Below, one piece after another: positions 34,217 to 43,306 of a stretch of DNA of 64,000 bases. Numbering within the stretch: the stretch's first letter is position 1; each line of letters begins with the position of its first letter. Source of the DNA: VRUE01 sp963705635 (lineage in GTDB: Bacteria > Actinomycetota > Thermoleophilia > Solirubrobacterales > 70-9); assembly GCA_963705635.1 (NCBI GenBank), contig CAVPKH010000004.1, forward strand, positions 868,001-932,000. Reading direction: 5' to 3'. The notes under the pieces are model-generated. The model was not told the DNA's origin, made no database searches, and saw only the letters and a program-made list of their open reading frames with translations. A program made the position numbers and the translations under genes.

Positions 34217-34966
34217 CTACTGGACCGCCTCGATCGCGGCTTCGATCCGGGCCAGGCTGGGGCCGTCCTGGAGCGTGCGGGTGCCGCCGGGCCCGCTGAC
34301 GATCGCCGCCTGGCGGGTGCGGATCCCGAGGCCGGAGCCGAGCTCGTCATAGCCTTCGAGCTGCTTCGCGATCGAGCCGCCCGAGCCACCGTTCTCTTCC
34401 AGGTAGCCCAGCCATTCCGGCTCGTTCAGTTCCTCGATCCCGCCGGCGATCGAGTCGAGGAAATCCTGGTCGATGCCGAACCGTTTCGCCTCGTCCTGGT
34501 TGCGGAAGAAGAGGTAGGTGTACTGCCAGCCGTAGCCCTGCTGCGCGGCCGCCTCGGCGCCGAAGAAGCCAAGCTCGAGCGGATTCTCGGCCACCGAGTA
34601 GTGGCGCATCAGGAGCTTCACGTCCCCCGGCCGCGCGTAGCCGTCGACCAAGCCGGGGATCGTGGAGAGGAAGTCCTGGCGGCAGTTCGAGCACTGCAGG
34701 TCATTGAAGATCTGGATCGAGACCGGGGCATCCGAGGAGCCGAGGCGATCGCCTTCCTGCGGCACCCCGCCGAAGATTTCCTGCGCTTCGCCGATGCCGG
34801 CGAGGTGGACCAGATCGCGGCCCGCCTTCTGGGTGGCGATGTTGACCACGGCGTAGCCGATCGCCAGCAAGGCGAGGCCGAGGATGAGGATGACCCAGAT
34901 CCGTCCCCGGCGGGGAATCTGCAGGGTGGCTGGATTCGCGGCGGGATCCTGGGTGGCAGCCGGCAT
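34217..34966 (-). CDS. DsbA-like thioredoxin-fold membrane-anchored protein
   Basis: 249 residues. A membrane helix (about 22-42) anchors an extracytoplasmic DsbA/Thioredoxin_4 domain with the redox motif CSNC (in LQCSNCRQDFL) and VSIQIFNDLQ before it. It probably makes or isomerises disulfides in exported proteins. I take ATG 34966 because a GATAAT box sits 6 nt upstream; the frame extends to 35008. Confidence 0.87.
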   Translation of the reverse strand: MPAATQDPAANPATLQIPRRGRIWVILILGLALLAIGYAVVNIATQKAGRDLVHLAGIGEAQEIFGGVPQEGDRLGSSDAPVSIQIFNDLQCSNCRQDFLSTIPGLVDGYARPGDVKLLMRHYSVAENPLELGFFGAEAAAQQGYGWQYTYLFFRNQDEAKRFGIDQDFLDSIAGGIEELNEPEWLGYLEENGGSGGSIAKQLEGYDELGSGLGIRTRQAAIVSGPGGTRTLQDGPSLARIEAAIEAVQ

Positions 34967-34972
34967 CGACCC

Positions 34973-34978
34973 ATTATC
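34973..34978 (-). promoter_or_regulatory. -10 box (GATAAT) of the DsbA-like gene
   Basis: On the minus strand GATAAT ends 6 nt before ATG 34966, again the leaderless spacing. Confidence 0.42.
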
Positions 34979-35023
34979 GCGCCTCGGGGACCGGGCCGAC
35001 TCCCCCAAGGTGCGCCGATTCGT

Positions 35024-35051
35024 TTGACACGTCCGTTCCTTGGGGTAAATA
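35024..35051 (+). promoter_or_regulatory. Canonical housekeeping promoter TTGACA-N16-TAAATA
   Basis: TTGACA at 35024-35029 and TAAATA at 35046-35051. This is the clearest -35/-10 pair in the window. It drives the 61-residue protein at 35089, with a ~30-nt leader carrying GGGAGG. Confidence 0.7.
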
Positions 35052-35088
35052 TTGAACTACCCGATTTCAACGACAAGGGAGGTCCGCC

Positions 35089-35274
35089 GTGGCCAATCAC
35101 CTCACCCCGTCCGAGCTTGCCGAAGAGCTTCACATGAAGCGGCAGGAGGTGATCGGCAGGTGCGTGCAGCTGGGGATTCCAATCTTCCACGGCCGCATCG
35201 ACAAGACCCTCTTCCAGACCTCGCTGCGCAACATGCCGGGCCAGGGCCAGCGGCGCCAGGCTCGCACCACGTAA
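35089..35274 (+). CDS. Small IF2_N/HTH-like protein
   Basis: 61 residues. LTPSELAEELHMKRQEVIGRCVQLGIPIFHGRIDKTLFQ resembles the IF2_N / small winged-helix module, suggesting nucleic-acid binding. A strong consensus promoter and a strong ribosome-binding site (GGGAGG, 8 nt before the GTG) indicate high expression. The C-terminus is basic and glutamine-rich. No exact family is recognised. Confidence 0.75.
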   Translation: MANHLTPSELAEELHMKRQEVIGRCVQLGIPIFHGRIDKTLFQTSLRNMPGQGQRRQARTT

Positions 35275-35298
35275 CTGTTAACTAGACTGCTCCCCCGC

Positions 35299-37080
35299 AT
35301 GGAGCGGGGAACCAAATCGGCCACATTGGCGGACCTGTTGCCGCTTTCGGCCGGGCTCTACGGCAACGCCCCGGCGGTGCGCTTCAAGCAGGACGGCAAG
35401 TGGGTCAGCCGCAGCTTCGACCAGGTGCTCGAGGTCGTCCGCTCGCTTTCACTGGGCCTGATCGGGCTCGGGATCGAGAAGGGCGACAAGGTCTCGATCC
35501 TCGCCAACACCCGCCCCGAGTGGACCTACTTCGATTTCGCCGCGCTCTCGGCCGGCGCCGTGGTCGTGCCGATCTACCAGACCAACTCGCCCGAGGAGTG
35601 CCAGTACGTGCTGGAGAACTCCGACGCCAAGGTCGTCGTCGTCGAGGACGACGAGCAGCTGGAGAAGGTCCGCGCGGTTCGCGATCAGCTGCCGCTGCTC
35701 GAGCACGTCGTGCGGATGACCGGCTCCAGCGAGGACGCGATCTCGCTCGATGACCTCGCTGGCCGCGGGGCGGCCGGCGACGCCGCCGCCTGGGAAGCGC
35801 GCTGGAAGTCGGTCGCCCCCGAGGACATCTGCACCTTCATCTACACCTCGGGAACGACCGGGCCGCCCAAGGGCTGCATCATCAGCCACGGCAACTACCG
35901 GGCGATGCTGGACATGGTCAACGAGACCAGCGTGATCGAGGAAGAAGACCTCACCTATCTCTACCTCCCCCTCGCCCACTCCTTCGCCCTGCTGATCCAG
36001 CTCGGCAGCTTCGACCTCGGCGCCACGCTCGCCTACTGGGAGGGCGAGCCGCTGCAGATCCTGCCCAACCTGGCCGAGCTGAAGCCGACCTACTTCCCCT
36101 CGGTGCCGCGCATCTTCGAGAAGATCTACACGGCGGCGAACAGCGGCATCGAGAAAGAGGGTGGGCTCAAGAAGGCGATCTTCAACTGGTCGATCGGGGT
36201 CGGCAAGAGGATGCGCGCGGCCGAGCGCGCCGGGCGCAAACCGGGCTTCATGCTGCGCAAGCAGTACGGGTTCGCCGACAAGCAGGTGCTCTCCAAGATC
36301 CGCGGCCTCTTCGGCGGCAAGCTGCGGCTCGCCGTCTCCGGCGCCGCCCCGATCAGCCCGGAGATCCTCAGCTTCTTCGACGCCGCCGGCGTCCTCGTGC
36401 TCGAGGGCTGGGGCATGACCGAGACCTCGACCGCGGCGACGATCTCCACTCCCGACGACTTCAAGGTCGGCACGATCGGCAAGCCCTTCCCGGGCTGTGA
36501 GATCAGGATCGCCGAGGACGGCGAGATCCTGGTCAAGGGCCCCAACGTCTTCCAGGGCTACTACAAGAACGAGGAGGCGACCCGCGAGACGATCGTCGAC
36601 GGCTGGCTGCACACCGGCGACATCGGCGAGATCGACGGCGACGGCTTCATCAAGATCACCGGCCGCAAGAAGGACATCATCATCACCGCCGGCGGCAAGA
36701 ACATCACCCCGGCCAACCTCGAGAACGAAATCAAGCAGCACCCGCTGGTCTCCCAGTGCGTCGTCGTCGGCGACCGCAAGCCCTACCTGGTCGCCCTCGT
36801 CACGCTCGACCCCGAAGACGCCGTCGCCTACGCCAAGGAGCACGGCCTGTCCGAGGATGCCGAGCAGCTCGCCGCCAATGCCGACGTGCTGAAGGCGATC
36901 GAAGCCCACGTGGCGACGATCAACGAGAAGTTCGCCCGGGTCGAGCAGGTGAAGAAGGTGGCGATCCTGCCCCGCGACCTCTCGCAGGAAACGGGCGAGC
37001 TGACGCCGACGCTGAAGGTCAAGCGCGCCGTCGTCGCCAGCAAGCACGAGCGCGAGATCGAGCAGCTCTACGCCAGTTAG
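35299..37080 (+). CDS. Long-chain fatty acid-CoA ligase (AMP-forming)
   Basis: 593 residues of the ANL superfamily. The AMP-binding loop is YTSGTTGPPKGC (about 194-205), then LEGWGMTETS, the aspartate in DGWLHTGDIGEID and the C-terminal lysine region GGKNITPANLE. It activates fatty acids as acyl-AMP then acyl-CoA. The start is 24 bp after the small IF2_N-like gene, so read-through from that strong promoter is possible; TAGACT 10 nt upstream may also serve. Confidence 0.92.
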   Translation: MERGTKSATLADLLPLSAGLYGNAPAVRFKQDGKWVSRSFDQVLEVVRSLSLGLIGLGIEKGDKVSILANTRPEWTYFDFAALSAGAVVVPIYQTNSPEECQYVLENSDAKVVVVEDDEQLEKVRAVRDQLPLLEHVVRMTGSSEDAISLDDLAGRGAAGDAAAWEARWKSVAPEDICTFIYTSGTTGPPKGCIISHGNYRAMLDMVNETSVIEEEDLTYLYLPLAHSFALLIQLGSFDLGATLAYWEGEPLQILPNLAELKPTYFPSVPRIFEKIYTAANSGIEKEGGLKKAIFNWSIGVGKRMRAAERAGRKPGFMLRKQYGFADKQVLSKIRGLFGGKLRLAVSGAAPISPEILSFFDAAGVLVLEGWGMTETSTAATISTPDDFKVGTIGKPFPGCEIRIAEDGEILVKGPNVFQGYYKNEEATRETIVDGWLHTGDIGEIDGDGFIKITGRKKDIIITAGGKNITPANLENEIKQHPLVSQCVVVGDRKPYLVALVTLDPEDAVAYAKEHGLSEDAEQLAANADVLKAIEAHVATINEKFARVEQVKKVAILPRDLSQETGELTPTLKVKRAVVASKHEREIEQLYAS

Positions 37081-37119
37081 CTCCAGCACTCTTGACCATT
37101 GTGAGAGGGTGCTGACCTG

Positions 37120-40100
37120 ATGGCCCCCGATCCCCAGTCGCCGGCCCGCGCCGAGCCCGCCACCGAAGAGCTGCGCATCGCGATCGCGCTCAACGGCGGC
37201 GTCAGCCTCGCGGTCTGGATGGGCGGCTGCGCGGTCGAGCTGGATCGCGCCCGCCGGGCGAACCGCCAGGCCGAGGACGGCCGCGAGGCCTACGACGCCC
37301 TCTGCGCCTGCTTCGACAGGCGCCTGGTGATCGACATCCTCAGCGGCGCCAGCGCCGGAGGGATCAACGGCGCCCTGCTCAGCGCCGCGATGGTCAAAGG
37401 GCGGCGCCTCAGCCCCGACTTCATCCGCAACCGCTGGCTCGAGCTGGGCGACCTGTCCAAGATCCTGCACGACCCGCAGGACCCCGAGCCCACCTCGCTG
37501 ATGGACGGCAAAACCTTCCACGAGGGCCTCCTCACCAGCTTCCAGGAGCTCGAGGGGGAGCCGGGGGCGCTGGGGCCGAACGAGAGGCCGATTGCCAGCG
37601 TGCCCAGCCTCGACGTGACGATGACCGACGTCAACGGCGTCAAGCGGAGGTTCAAGGACGCCTGGGGAAACGACCTCTGCGCACTCGAGCACCGGCCTCG
37701 CTTCCAGTTTCGCGAGGAGGTCGACTTCAGCGCCGAGGCGCTCGCCGAGGCGGGCCGCACCTCGGCCTCCTTCCCGGTCGCCTTCGAGCCCTGGCGGGTC
37801 GAAGGCGCCTTCGGCCTGGCCGACCTGCCCGGCCCGACCTTCGGGATCGACGGTGGCCTGCTGGACAACGCGCCGATCCGGGCGGCGCTGGAGCTGATTC
37901 CCTTAAAGCCGGCGAGCAGCCGGGTGCGGCGCTACGTCTGTTACCTGAACGGGGATCCGGCGACCTTCAGCCGCAAGGCAGGCGACGGCCAGCCACCTGG
38001 CCTGCGCCAGGTCGGCGGCTACGTGGTCAACCTGCCGCGCGTGGCGCCGTTCGTCGACCAGCTCTACGCGATCGAGCGCGCGGTCGAACGCCCCACCCTG
38101 ATCGACAAAGTCCAGCTGCCCCTGCTGGAGCTGCCGATCGCCGAGCTGCAGGGCGTCGCCGCAGCCCTGCTGCCGGCCTACCAGCAGCGTCGCCGGCGCG
38201 CGTCGCTCGAAGAGCTCAGCGCCGACCCCGCCGAGGTCAGGTCGATGGAAGGCGTGCTCGATGGCGACGGGGGGAACCTGCCCTGGATCCCCACCGGCCT
38301 GGCGCCGGCGACGGGCGAGCGCTGGGGCTGGGGCACTCGCGCCGCCCAGCGCATCCTCCACCTGCTGCTCGATCTGCTGCGGCCGGCGATCCAGAACGCT
38401 TCAAGCGAGCGCCGCGGCGCCCTGCTGGAGCAGAGGGTGGCGATCGACGGCGCGCTCGACTCGCTCAGCACCGCGCACGGCAAGGTCACTTCCGCCCCCT
38501 CCGCCAGCGACAGCGGCCTGCCCCCGGCGACCATCAGCGCCCGGCTGGCCGCGGCGATGGAAACCGCTGCCGAAGTCGACCCCCAGACCTACCGCGAGGT
38601 GAAAGCCGGAGTCGCCGCCTTCGCCGCGGCGCTGAGCGCAGATCCGGGCCTTTTCCCCAAAGGCCTTGGCGCGCTGCTCTTCGACTGGAAGCCCGCGGCC
38701 CCCGCGCTGCTCAACGGCGAGGCGTTCGAGCGATTCCTGCGTCGGGTCCTCTGCATCGAGGTCGTCCGGCGCGCCCTCGCCGAAGACGCCGACATCGAGA
38801 GCTCGCAGAGCCTTCAGTTCGTGCAGCTGACCCCGACGGCGCCGGCGCCGATATTCGCCTACCCGACCCACCCCTCCGGCCCCGCCTCGGCCGAGGCCAA
38901 GCTGACCGGGGTCGGGCTCGGGCACTTTGCCGGCTTCTACCGACGCTCCTGGCGAGCCAACGACTTCATGTGGGGCCGCCTCGACGCGGCGGCCCGCATC
39001 GTCGAGCTCCTGCTCGACTCGCCCCCCTCCGCGCCCCCTGCGGAGCGCGGGCCGAGCCTCGCCACGGCGCTCCTCGGGCCGGCGCCGGATGAGCAGCGCG
39101 ACTGGCTGATCGACGAGGCGCTGGCCGAAGCCGGGCACGCCGAGACCCTCGCCGGCAAGGACGAGGGGGAGCGGCTGGCGCTGATCGCCGGCGTGATCGA
39201 AGCGGAGCTGGCCGCGGCCGCCGATCCGCAGACGAAACTGCGCTTCACCCGCGCCGCCTTCCAGCGCATGGCGCAGCTGGAGATCGCCCGCGAGGAGCTG
39301 CCGATCATCCGCCGCGAGTCCAAGCAGGACCGGGCGCTGGGCAGCGCCGCGAAGGAGCTCAAGCTGGGTGGCGCCAAGCCCACCACCAGGGCTGAAATCG
39401 AAGCGGTGCGGGCGATCTACCAGCAGCAGAGCCGCGGGTCGCTGCCGAAGCAGCTCAGCGACGGCGGGGAAGCCGTCAGCGACCTCGGCCTCCGCACGAT
39501 CACCCGCGCCTCTTTCGTCGGCCTCGCGGCCGTCCGCACGGCGGGCATGCCGCTGGCGAAATTCTTCGGGCTGGTCAGGGCTCCCCTCCTGGCAGTGGCC
39601 GGGTCGGTCGCCCAGAGCTGGCTCTACCGCGCCACCGCCATGCTCGGCTTCTGGGCGGCGGCGGCGTTCCTGACCAGCAGGCTGGTGACCACCGAGGCGA
39701 CCCCACCGGCCTTCTCCGACGCCTGGTCGCTGGCGACGCTGGCCGCCCTCGGCGCCGTCCTCGGCGCGCTCGGCATTGCCGCCGTGCCCGGACTGCGCGC
39801 CTGGCGCGGGCCCAAGCGGCTCGAGAACGGCGCCTGGGCGGTTGCGCTTGCCGGCTTCGCCTTCCTCTTCGCGACGGCGCTTGCCGCCGTCTTCGGCAAG
39901 CTCGACCTCACCCAGATCCTCTTCGCGCCCGGCGCCAAGGAGCCGTCGAAGTGGTCGCTGCTCGCCGTCCTCGCCGCGATCGGGGTGGTCTCGCTTGCTC
40001 GCCTGTCGCTCCCCCGCCCGCTCGGCTGGCTGGCAGAGCGCGCCCGCGGCAAGGGTGCCCTCTGCGCGATGCTCAGCGCCGCCTTCCTGCTGTTGGGCTA

Positions 40101-40230
40101 CGAAGCCGCCGACGGGCTGATCGCCGGCTTCGGCGATGGCCTTTGGCAGGGATTCAGCGTTGGCTTCGCGGTGGTCGCGGCGCCCCTGGCCGCCGCCTTG
40201 CAGCTGTCGCTTGGGCGACTGCGCAACTAG
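37120..40230 (+). CDS. Large patatin-like protein with C-terminal membrane helices
   Basis: 1036 residues. A patatin domain at the N-terminus has the oxyanion motif NGGVSLAVW (about 25), nucleophile GASAG (76-80, Ser78) and the catalytic aspartate in FGIDGGLLDN. The middle is a long helical region of the DUF3376 type; the last ~200 residues contain about six hydrophobic helices. It should hydrolyse acyl esters of lipids at the membrane. It follows the acyl-CoA ligase by 39 bp, so released fatty acids could be reactivated. Confidence 0.87.
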   Translation: MAPDPQSPARAEPATEELRIAIALNGGVSLAVWMGGCAVELDRARRANRQAEDGREAYDALCACFDRRLVIDILSGASAGGINGALLSAAMVKGRRLSPDFIRNRWLELGDLSKILHDPQDPEPTSLMDGKTFHEGLLTSFQELEGEPGALGPNERPIASVPSLDVTMTDVNGVKRRFKDAWGNDLCALEHRPRFQFREEVDFSAEALAEAGRTSASFPVAFEPWRVEGAFGLADLPGPTFGIDGGLLDNAPIRAALELIPLKPASSRVRRYVCYLNGDPATFSRKAGDGQPPGLRQVGGYVVNLPRVAPFVDQLYAIERAVERPTLIDKVQLPLLELPIAELQGVAAALLPAYQQRRRRASLEELSADPAEVRSMEGVLDGDGGNLPWIPTGLAPATGERWGWGTRAAQRILHLLLDLLRPAIQNASSERRGALLEQRVAIDGALDSLSTAHGKVTSAPSASDSGLPPATISARLAAAMETAAEVDPQTYREVKAGVAAFAAALSADPGLFPKGLGALLFDWKPAAPALLNGEAFERFLRRVLCIEVVRRALAEDADIESSQSLQFVQLTPTAPAPIFAYPTHPSGPASAEAKLTGVGLGHFAGFYRRSWRANDFMWGRLDAAARIVELLLDSPPSAPPAERGPSLATALLGPAPDEQRDWLIDEALAEAGHAETLAGKDEGERLALIAGVIEAELAAAADPQTKLRFTRAAFQRMAQLEIAREELPIIRRESKQDRALGSAAKELKLGGAKPTTRAEIEAVRAIYQQQSRGSLPKQLSDGGEAVSDLGLRTITRASFVGLAAVRTAGMPLAKFFGLVRAPLLAVAGSVAQSWLYRATAMLGFWAAAAFLTSRLVTTEATPPAFSDAWSLATLAALGAVLGALGIAAVPGLRAWRGPKRLENGAWAVALAGFAFLFATALAAVFGKLDLTQILFAPGAKEPSKWSLLAVLAAIGVVSLARLSLPRPLGWLAERARGKGALCAMLSAAFLLLGYEAADGLIAGFGDGLWQGFSVGFAVVAAPLAAALQLSLGRLRN

Positions 40231-40257
40231 GTCCCACCAGGGGCCTACCCGGGTGAG

Positions 40258-41511
40258 CTAAGAGGCCTCGCCGGATTGGCGCAGCAGCGCCGAGGTGGTC
40301 TGCTCGAGGACCCGCCTCCAGGCCGACGCCTGCTCGGGCTCCTCTTCGGCCGCCCTCTCGACCACGCGGCGGACGCGGCGCTCGGATATCTCAAGCCCGT
40401 GGCGTTCGGCGGTCTCCTTGAAGCGGTCGTAGTCCTGGGCCAGGGTCGCGGTCACCGATTCGAAGCCGTGGCGGGCGATTTTCAGCCGCCGCGAGTAGTC
40501 CATGATCGGCGTGCCGAACATCAGCTCGTCGTTGGGCTCGGGCTCGACCAGGATGATGTCGACGCCCGGATAGCGCTCCCGCCACACCTCGACCGCCTGG
40601 TGCAGGCGGGCGTGGGCGATGAGGCGAAAGGTCTGGTTGGCGATCGCCGGCAGACCCATGTCGGAGACCCGGCGCACGCGGGTCCCGAAGACGGTCGGGA
40701 TCGTCTTCTCGAAATCGTTGACGAAGGGGACGAGCGGGTTGACGACGACGATGAATTTGGCCCCCTTCTCGACCGCGATGTCGACGTTGGTGGTCGAGCG
40801 GATGCCGCCGTCGACCATCTGGCGACCCTTGAGGTCGACCGGCTTGTAGACGATCGGCAGCGCGGTTGAGCACTGGACCGCCTTGGAGATCGGCACGTCG
40901 TCCCAGCCCGCCTCGCCGAAGACGATCCGCTCGCAGGTGTCGAGGTCGGTGGCCGTCAGGTAAAGCTCTTTGTCGAGCAGGCGGAAGTCGTCGACGCGGC
41001 TGTCTTCGGAAAGCGCCGCGGCGACGTAGTCGGCGATCCCGCCCCCCGAGTAGAAGCCGGTCGGCAGCGCCTCCGCCAGGCCGACCCCGATGTCCATCGC
41101 CGAGAACTCCCCCATCCGCGCCAGGCTGCGCACCAACTCCAGCGTCCGCAGCGGCAGCATCGCCGCCTTCTGCGCAAAGCCGAGGTAGTTGGGCCTCAGC
41201 ACCTTGCCGAGGTCGAGGTCCTCCAGCTCCGAGGGGATGCGGCGGTTGATCACCTGCATCATCTCGTCGGGGCTGACGCCGTTGGCGAGCATCCCGGCAA
41301 CGAAGGAGCCGGCGCTGGTGCCGACGTAGACGTCGAAGTTGTTGACCGTGCTGTTGACCGCGAGCAGGTCGAGGGCGCGCAGGGCGCCGATCTCGTAGAC
41401 CCCTCCGGTGAAGCCGCCACCGCCGAGGACGAGGGCGGTCTTGGAGGGGCGTTTACGGCTGCGTCGCCGGCGCGGTTGCGACTCTATGTCCACAACTTTG
41501 CCCATAAACAT
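40258..41511 (-). CDS. Patatin-like phospholipase family protein
   Basis: 417 residues. GGGGFTGGVYEIGALRAL is the oxyanion region (about 30), GTSAG (64-68, Ser66) the nucleophile elbow and MVDGGIRSTTNVD the catalytic aspartate. It has a basic N-terminus and no membrane helix. It converges on the large patatin and is divergent from the PBP4-like gene. ATG 41511 or ATG 41505 are possible starts; the latter is 8 nt after GATAAT. Confidence 0.87.
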   Translation of the reverse strand: MFMGKVVDIESQPRRRRSRKRPSKTALVLGGGGFTGGVYEIGALRALDLLAVNSTVNNFDVYVGTSAGSFVAGMLANGVSPDEMMQVINRRIPSELEDLDLGKVLRPNYLGFAQKAAMLPLRTLELVRSLARMGEFSAMDIGVGLAEALPTGFYSGGGIADYVAAALSEDSRVDDFRLLDKELYLTATDLDTCERIVFGEAGWDDVPISKAVQCSTALPIVYKPVDLKGRQMVDGGIRSTTNVDIAVEKGAKFIVVVNPLVPFVNDFEKTIPTVFGTRVRRVSDMGLPAIANQTFRLIAHARLHQAVEVWRERYPGVDIILVEPEPNDELMFGTPIMDYSRRLKIARHGFESVTATLAQDYDRFKETAERHGLEISERRVRRVVERAAEEEPEQASAWRRVLEQTTSALLRQSGEAS

Positions 41512-41514
41512 GCA

Positions 41515-41520
41515 TTATCT
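41515..41520 (+). promoter_or_regulatory. -10 box (TTATCT) for the PBP4-like gene
   Basis: Exactly 6 nt before GTG 41527, no Shine-Dalgarno. The same bases give AGATAA for the divergent patatin gene. Confidence 0.4.
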
Positions 41521-41531
41521 CACTAAGTGAG
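41519..41531. promoter_or_regulatory. Palindrome CTCACT-A-AGTGAG between divergent genes
   Basis: A perfect 6+1+6 inverted repeat overlapping the start codon of the PBP4-like gene and the promoter of the divergent patatin gene. No regulator is evident next to it. Confidence 0.35.
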
Positions 41532-42780
41532 GCGGACCCCGGCACTCTTCGCCGCGATTTGCACGCTGCTCGCGATCCTCTCGGTCTCGACGGCGGCAGA
41601 GGCGGCCACGCCCGAGCGGCTCTGCCCGAGCCTGCGGGCACGCCTGGTGCGGGGTGGCGGCAGCGCCAGCGGGCTCCTGGTCATCGACGCGCAGACCGGC
41701 GTGCCGGTCTGCGCGCGGGCAGCCAAGAAGCCGCGGCCGCTGGCCTCGAACATGAAGCTGTTCACGACCTCGACCGCGCTCTCGCGCCTCGGGCCGCAGT
41801 CGCGGATCGCAACGACGCTCGAGACCGACGGGGGGATCGACCGCAACGGCGTCCTGCGCGGCAGCCTCTATCTGGTCGGCGGCGGCGATCCGGCGCTGGG
41901 CACGCCGTCTTTCTACGGGCGCTTCCTCGGCGGTCTGGGCACCAACATTTTCCAGCTCAAGCGACAGGTCCGCGAAGCCGGCATCAAGTCGGTCACCGGC
42001 CGCCTCTACGCCGACGACGGCATCTTTGATCGCCTGCGCGGCGTCGCCGACTCCGGCTACGCCACCAGCGCGGAAATCGGGCCACTCTCCGGGCTCGACT
42101 TCAACTCCGGCTACAGCAGCTCCAGCGCGCAGGGCTTCGCCACCGACCCGGCGCTGACGGCAGCGGCCACCCTGGCCCTCTCCCTGCGCGAAGCGGGCGT
42201 GGGGATCTCCTCGCAGGTCGCGCTCGGCGCCGCTCCGCCCTCCAGCACCGAGCTGGCTCGGATCGAATCGCCGCCGCTGACCGAAATCGTCAACACCACC
42301 GACGTCTACTCCGACAACTTCTTCGCCGAGATGCTGCTCAAGCTGCTGGGCGCGCGCCTCGGCGGCGCCGGCACGACGGCGGCCGGGGCAAACGTGGTCG
42401 AGCAGTTCGCCCGCGGCCACAACTCGGGCGTCCACGCGGTTGACGGCTCGGGACTGACCCGCTCCAACCGCGCTTCGCCGACGGCGGTCGTCAATCTGCT
42501 CGAGTCGATGCGGGGCACCCCGGTCGGCGACGAATTCATCCAGGACCTGGCCCTGACCGGCCACGAGGGCACGGTCGCCGATCGCATGCACGGCACCGCC
42601 GCCTACGGCCGCTGCCGGACCAAGACCGGCACCCTGACCGGGGTCAGCAACCTCTCCGGCTACTGCTTCAACCGCAACGGCAAGGTGATGATCTTCTCGA
42701 TCCTGATGGCGAGCGTCCGCGACCTCGGCCTCGCCCACCTCGAGCAGGACCTGATCGCAGCCGAAATCGCCTCTTACTGA
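41527..42780 (+). CDS. dacB: D-alanyl-D-alanine carboxypeptidase/endopeptidase (PBP4, S13)
   Basis: 417 residues with a signal peptide (about 1-26, ending EAA). The penicillin-binding triads are SNMK (Ser74-Lys77), YSDN and KTGTL. It trims or cleaves peptidoglycan cross-links outside the membrane. GTG 41527 is the only start that retains the signal peptide. The last bases overlap a small convergent gene. Order and length fit the S13 family with the inserted domain shortened. Confidence 0.9.
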   Translation: MRRTPALFAAICTLLAILSVSTAAEAATPERLCPSLRARLVRGGGSASGLLVIDAQTGVPVCARAAKKPRPLASNMKLFTTSTALSRLGPQSRIATTLETDGGIDRNGVLRGSLYLVGGGDPALGTPSFYGRFLGGLGTNIFQLKRQVREAGIKSVTGRLYADDGIFDRLRGVADSGYATSAEIGPLSGLDFNSGYSSSSAQGFATDPALTAAATLALSLREAGVGISSQVALGAAPPSSTELARIESPPLTEIVNTTDVYSDNFFAEMLLKLLGARLGGAGTTAAGANVVEQFARGHNSGVHAVDGSGLTRSNRASPTAVVNLLESMRGTPVGDEFIQDLALTGHEGTVADRMHGTAAYGRCRTKTGTLTGVSNLSGYCFNRNGKVMIFSILMASVRDLGLAHLEQDLIAAEIASY

Positions 42781-42968
42781 GCGCGTTTCCCCCCGCGCCG
42801 TTTGGCTCGCTCATCGAGAAAGTGAAACACGGCGAAGGTAGAAAAGAAGCCGACAAACCCAGCCGCCTGCGCCGCCGCTTCGCTGGAATCCCTGAACACG
42901 AGCGCACCGATGAACATGATCGTGATACCGATCGCAAGGGCGATTCCTATGTGACGACGGCTACCCAC
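42774..42968 (-). CDS. Small membrane protein, unknown
   Basis: 64 residues with two hydrophobic helices (about 6-24 and 34-50) and a strongly basic tail (DERAKRRGGKR). No homologue recognised. It lies in a lower-GC patch (about 60%, falling to ~50% near 42.95 kb). GTG 42968 has only weak AAAG upstream. It overlaps the dacB stop by 7 bp. Confidence 0.5.
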   Translation of the reverse strand: MGSRRHIGIALAIGITIMFIGALVFRDSSEAAAQAAGFVGFFSTFAVFHFLDERAKRRGGKRAQ

Positions 42969-42997
42969 GATCGCTTTCGATATGCAGACAAATCATT

Positions 42998-43222
42998 TCA
43001 GGCAACATAGCGCAAGAGGGTGTCGACGGCCACGACAGCAGCTCCCAAGAGGCCGCCGATGTAGCCATCGGTCAGCGCGCGGTTTCCGATCTCCTGCCTC
43101 GACCAGCCCAAAGCCAAGCCAGCGACCCCCATCGCGACACTCCCGATGACAACCCCAGCTCCAATCGCAGTGGCGGTCGCCTCGAAGGTCGACGTGAACA
43201 GTCCGACTTGAGCGGGCGCCAT
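42998..43222 (-). CDS. Small membrane protein, unknown
   Basis: 74 residues with a glycine-rich helix pair (about 16-38 and 53-70) like a glycine-zipper membrane insert: AIGAGVVIGSVAMGVAGLALGW. No family recognised. It is in the same lower-GC patch, 29 bp upstream of the other small gene, so the two may be one transcript. Confidence 0.5.
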   Translation of the reverse strand: MAPAQVGLFTSTFEATATAIGAGVVIGSVAMGVAGLALGWSRQEIGNRALTDGYIGGLLGAAVVAVDTLLRYVA

Positions 43223-43306
43223 GCCAAGGACACTGGCAACTGCCGGCGCACGCGTGGCGCGCAGGATGTCCCGTTCCTGAAACTTTCCTGACCCTGAAAC
43301 GCGGGT

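Noticed and set aside
35449..37692. A 747-residue minus-strand frame opposite the acyl-CoA ligase
   Set aside because: Shadow; the ligase on the plus strand has every ANL motif.
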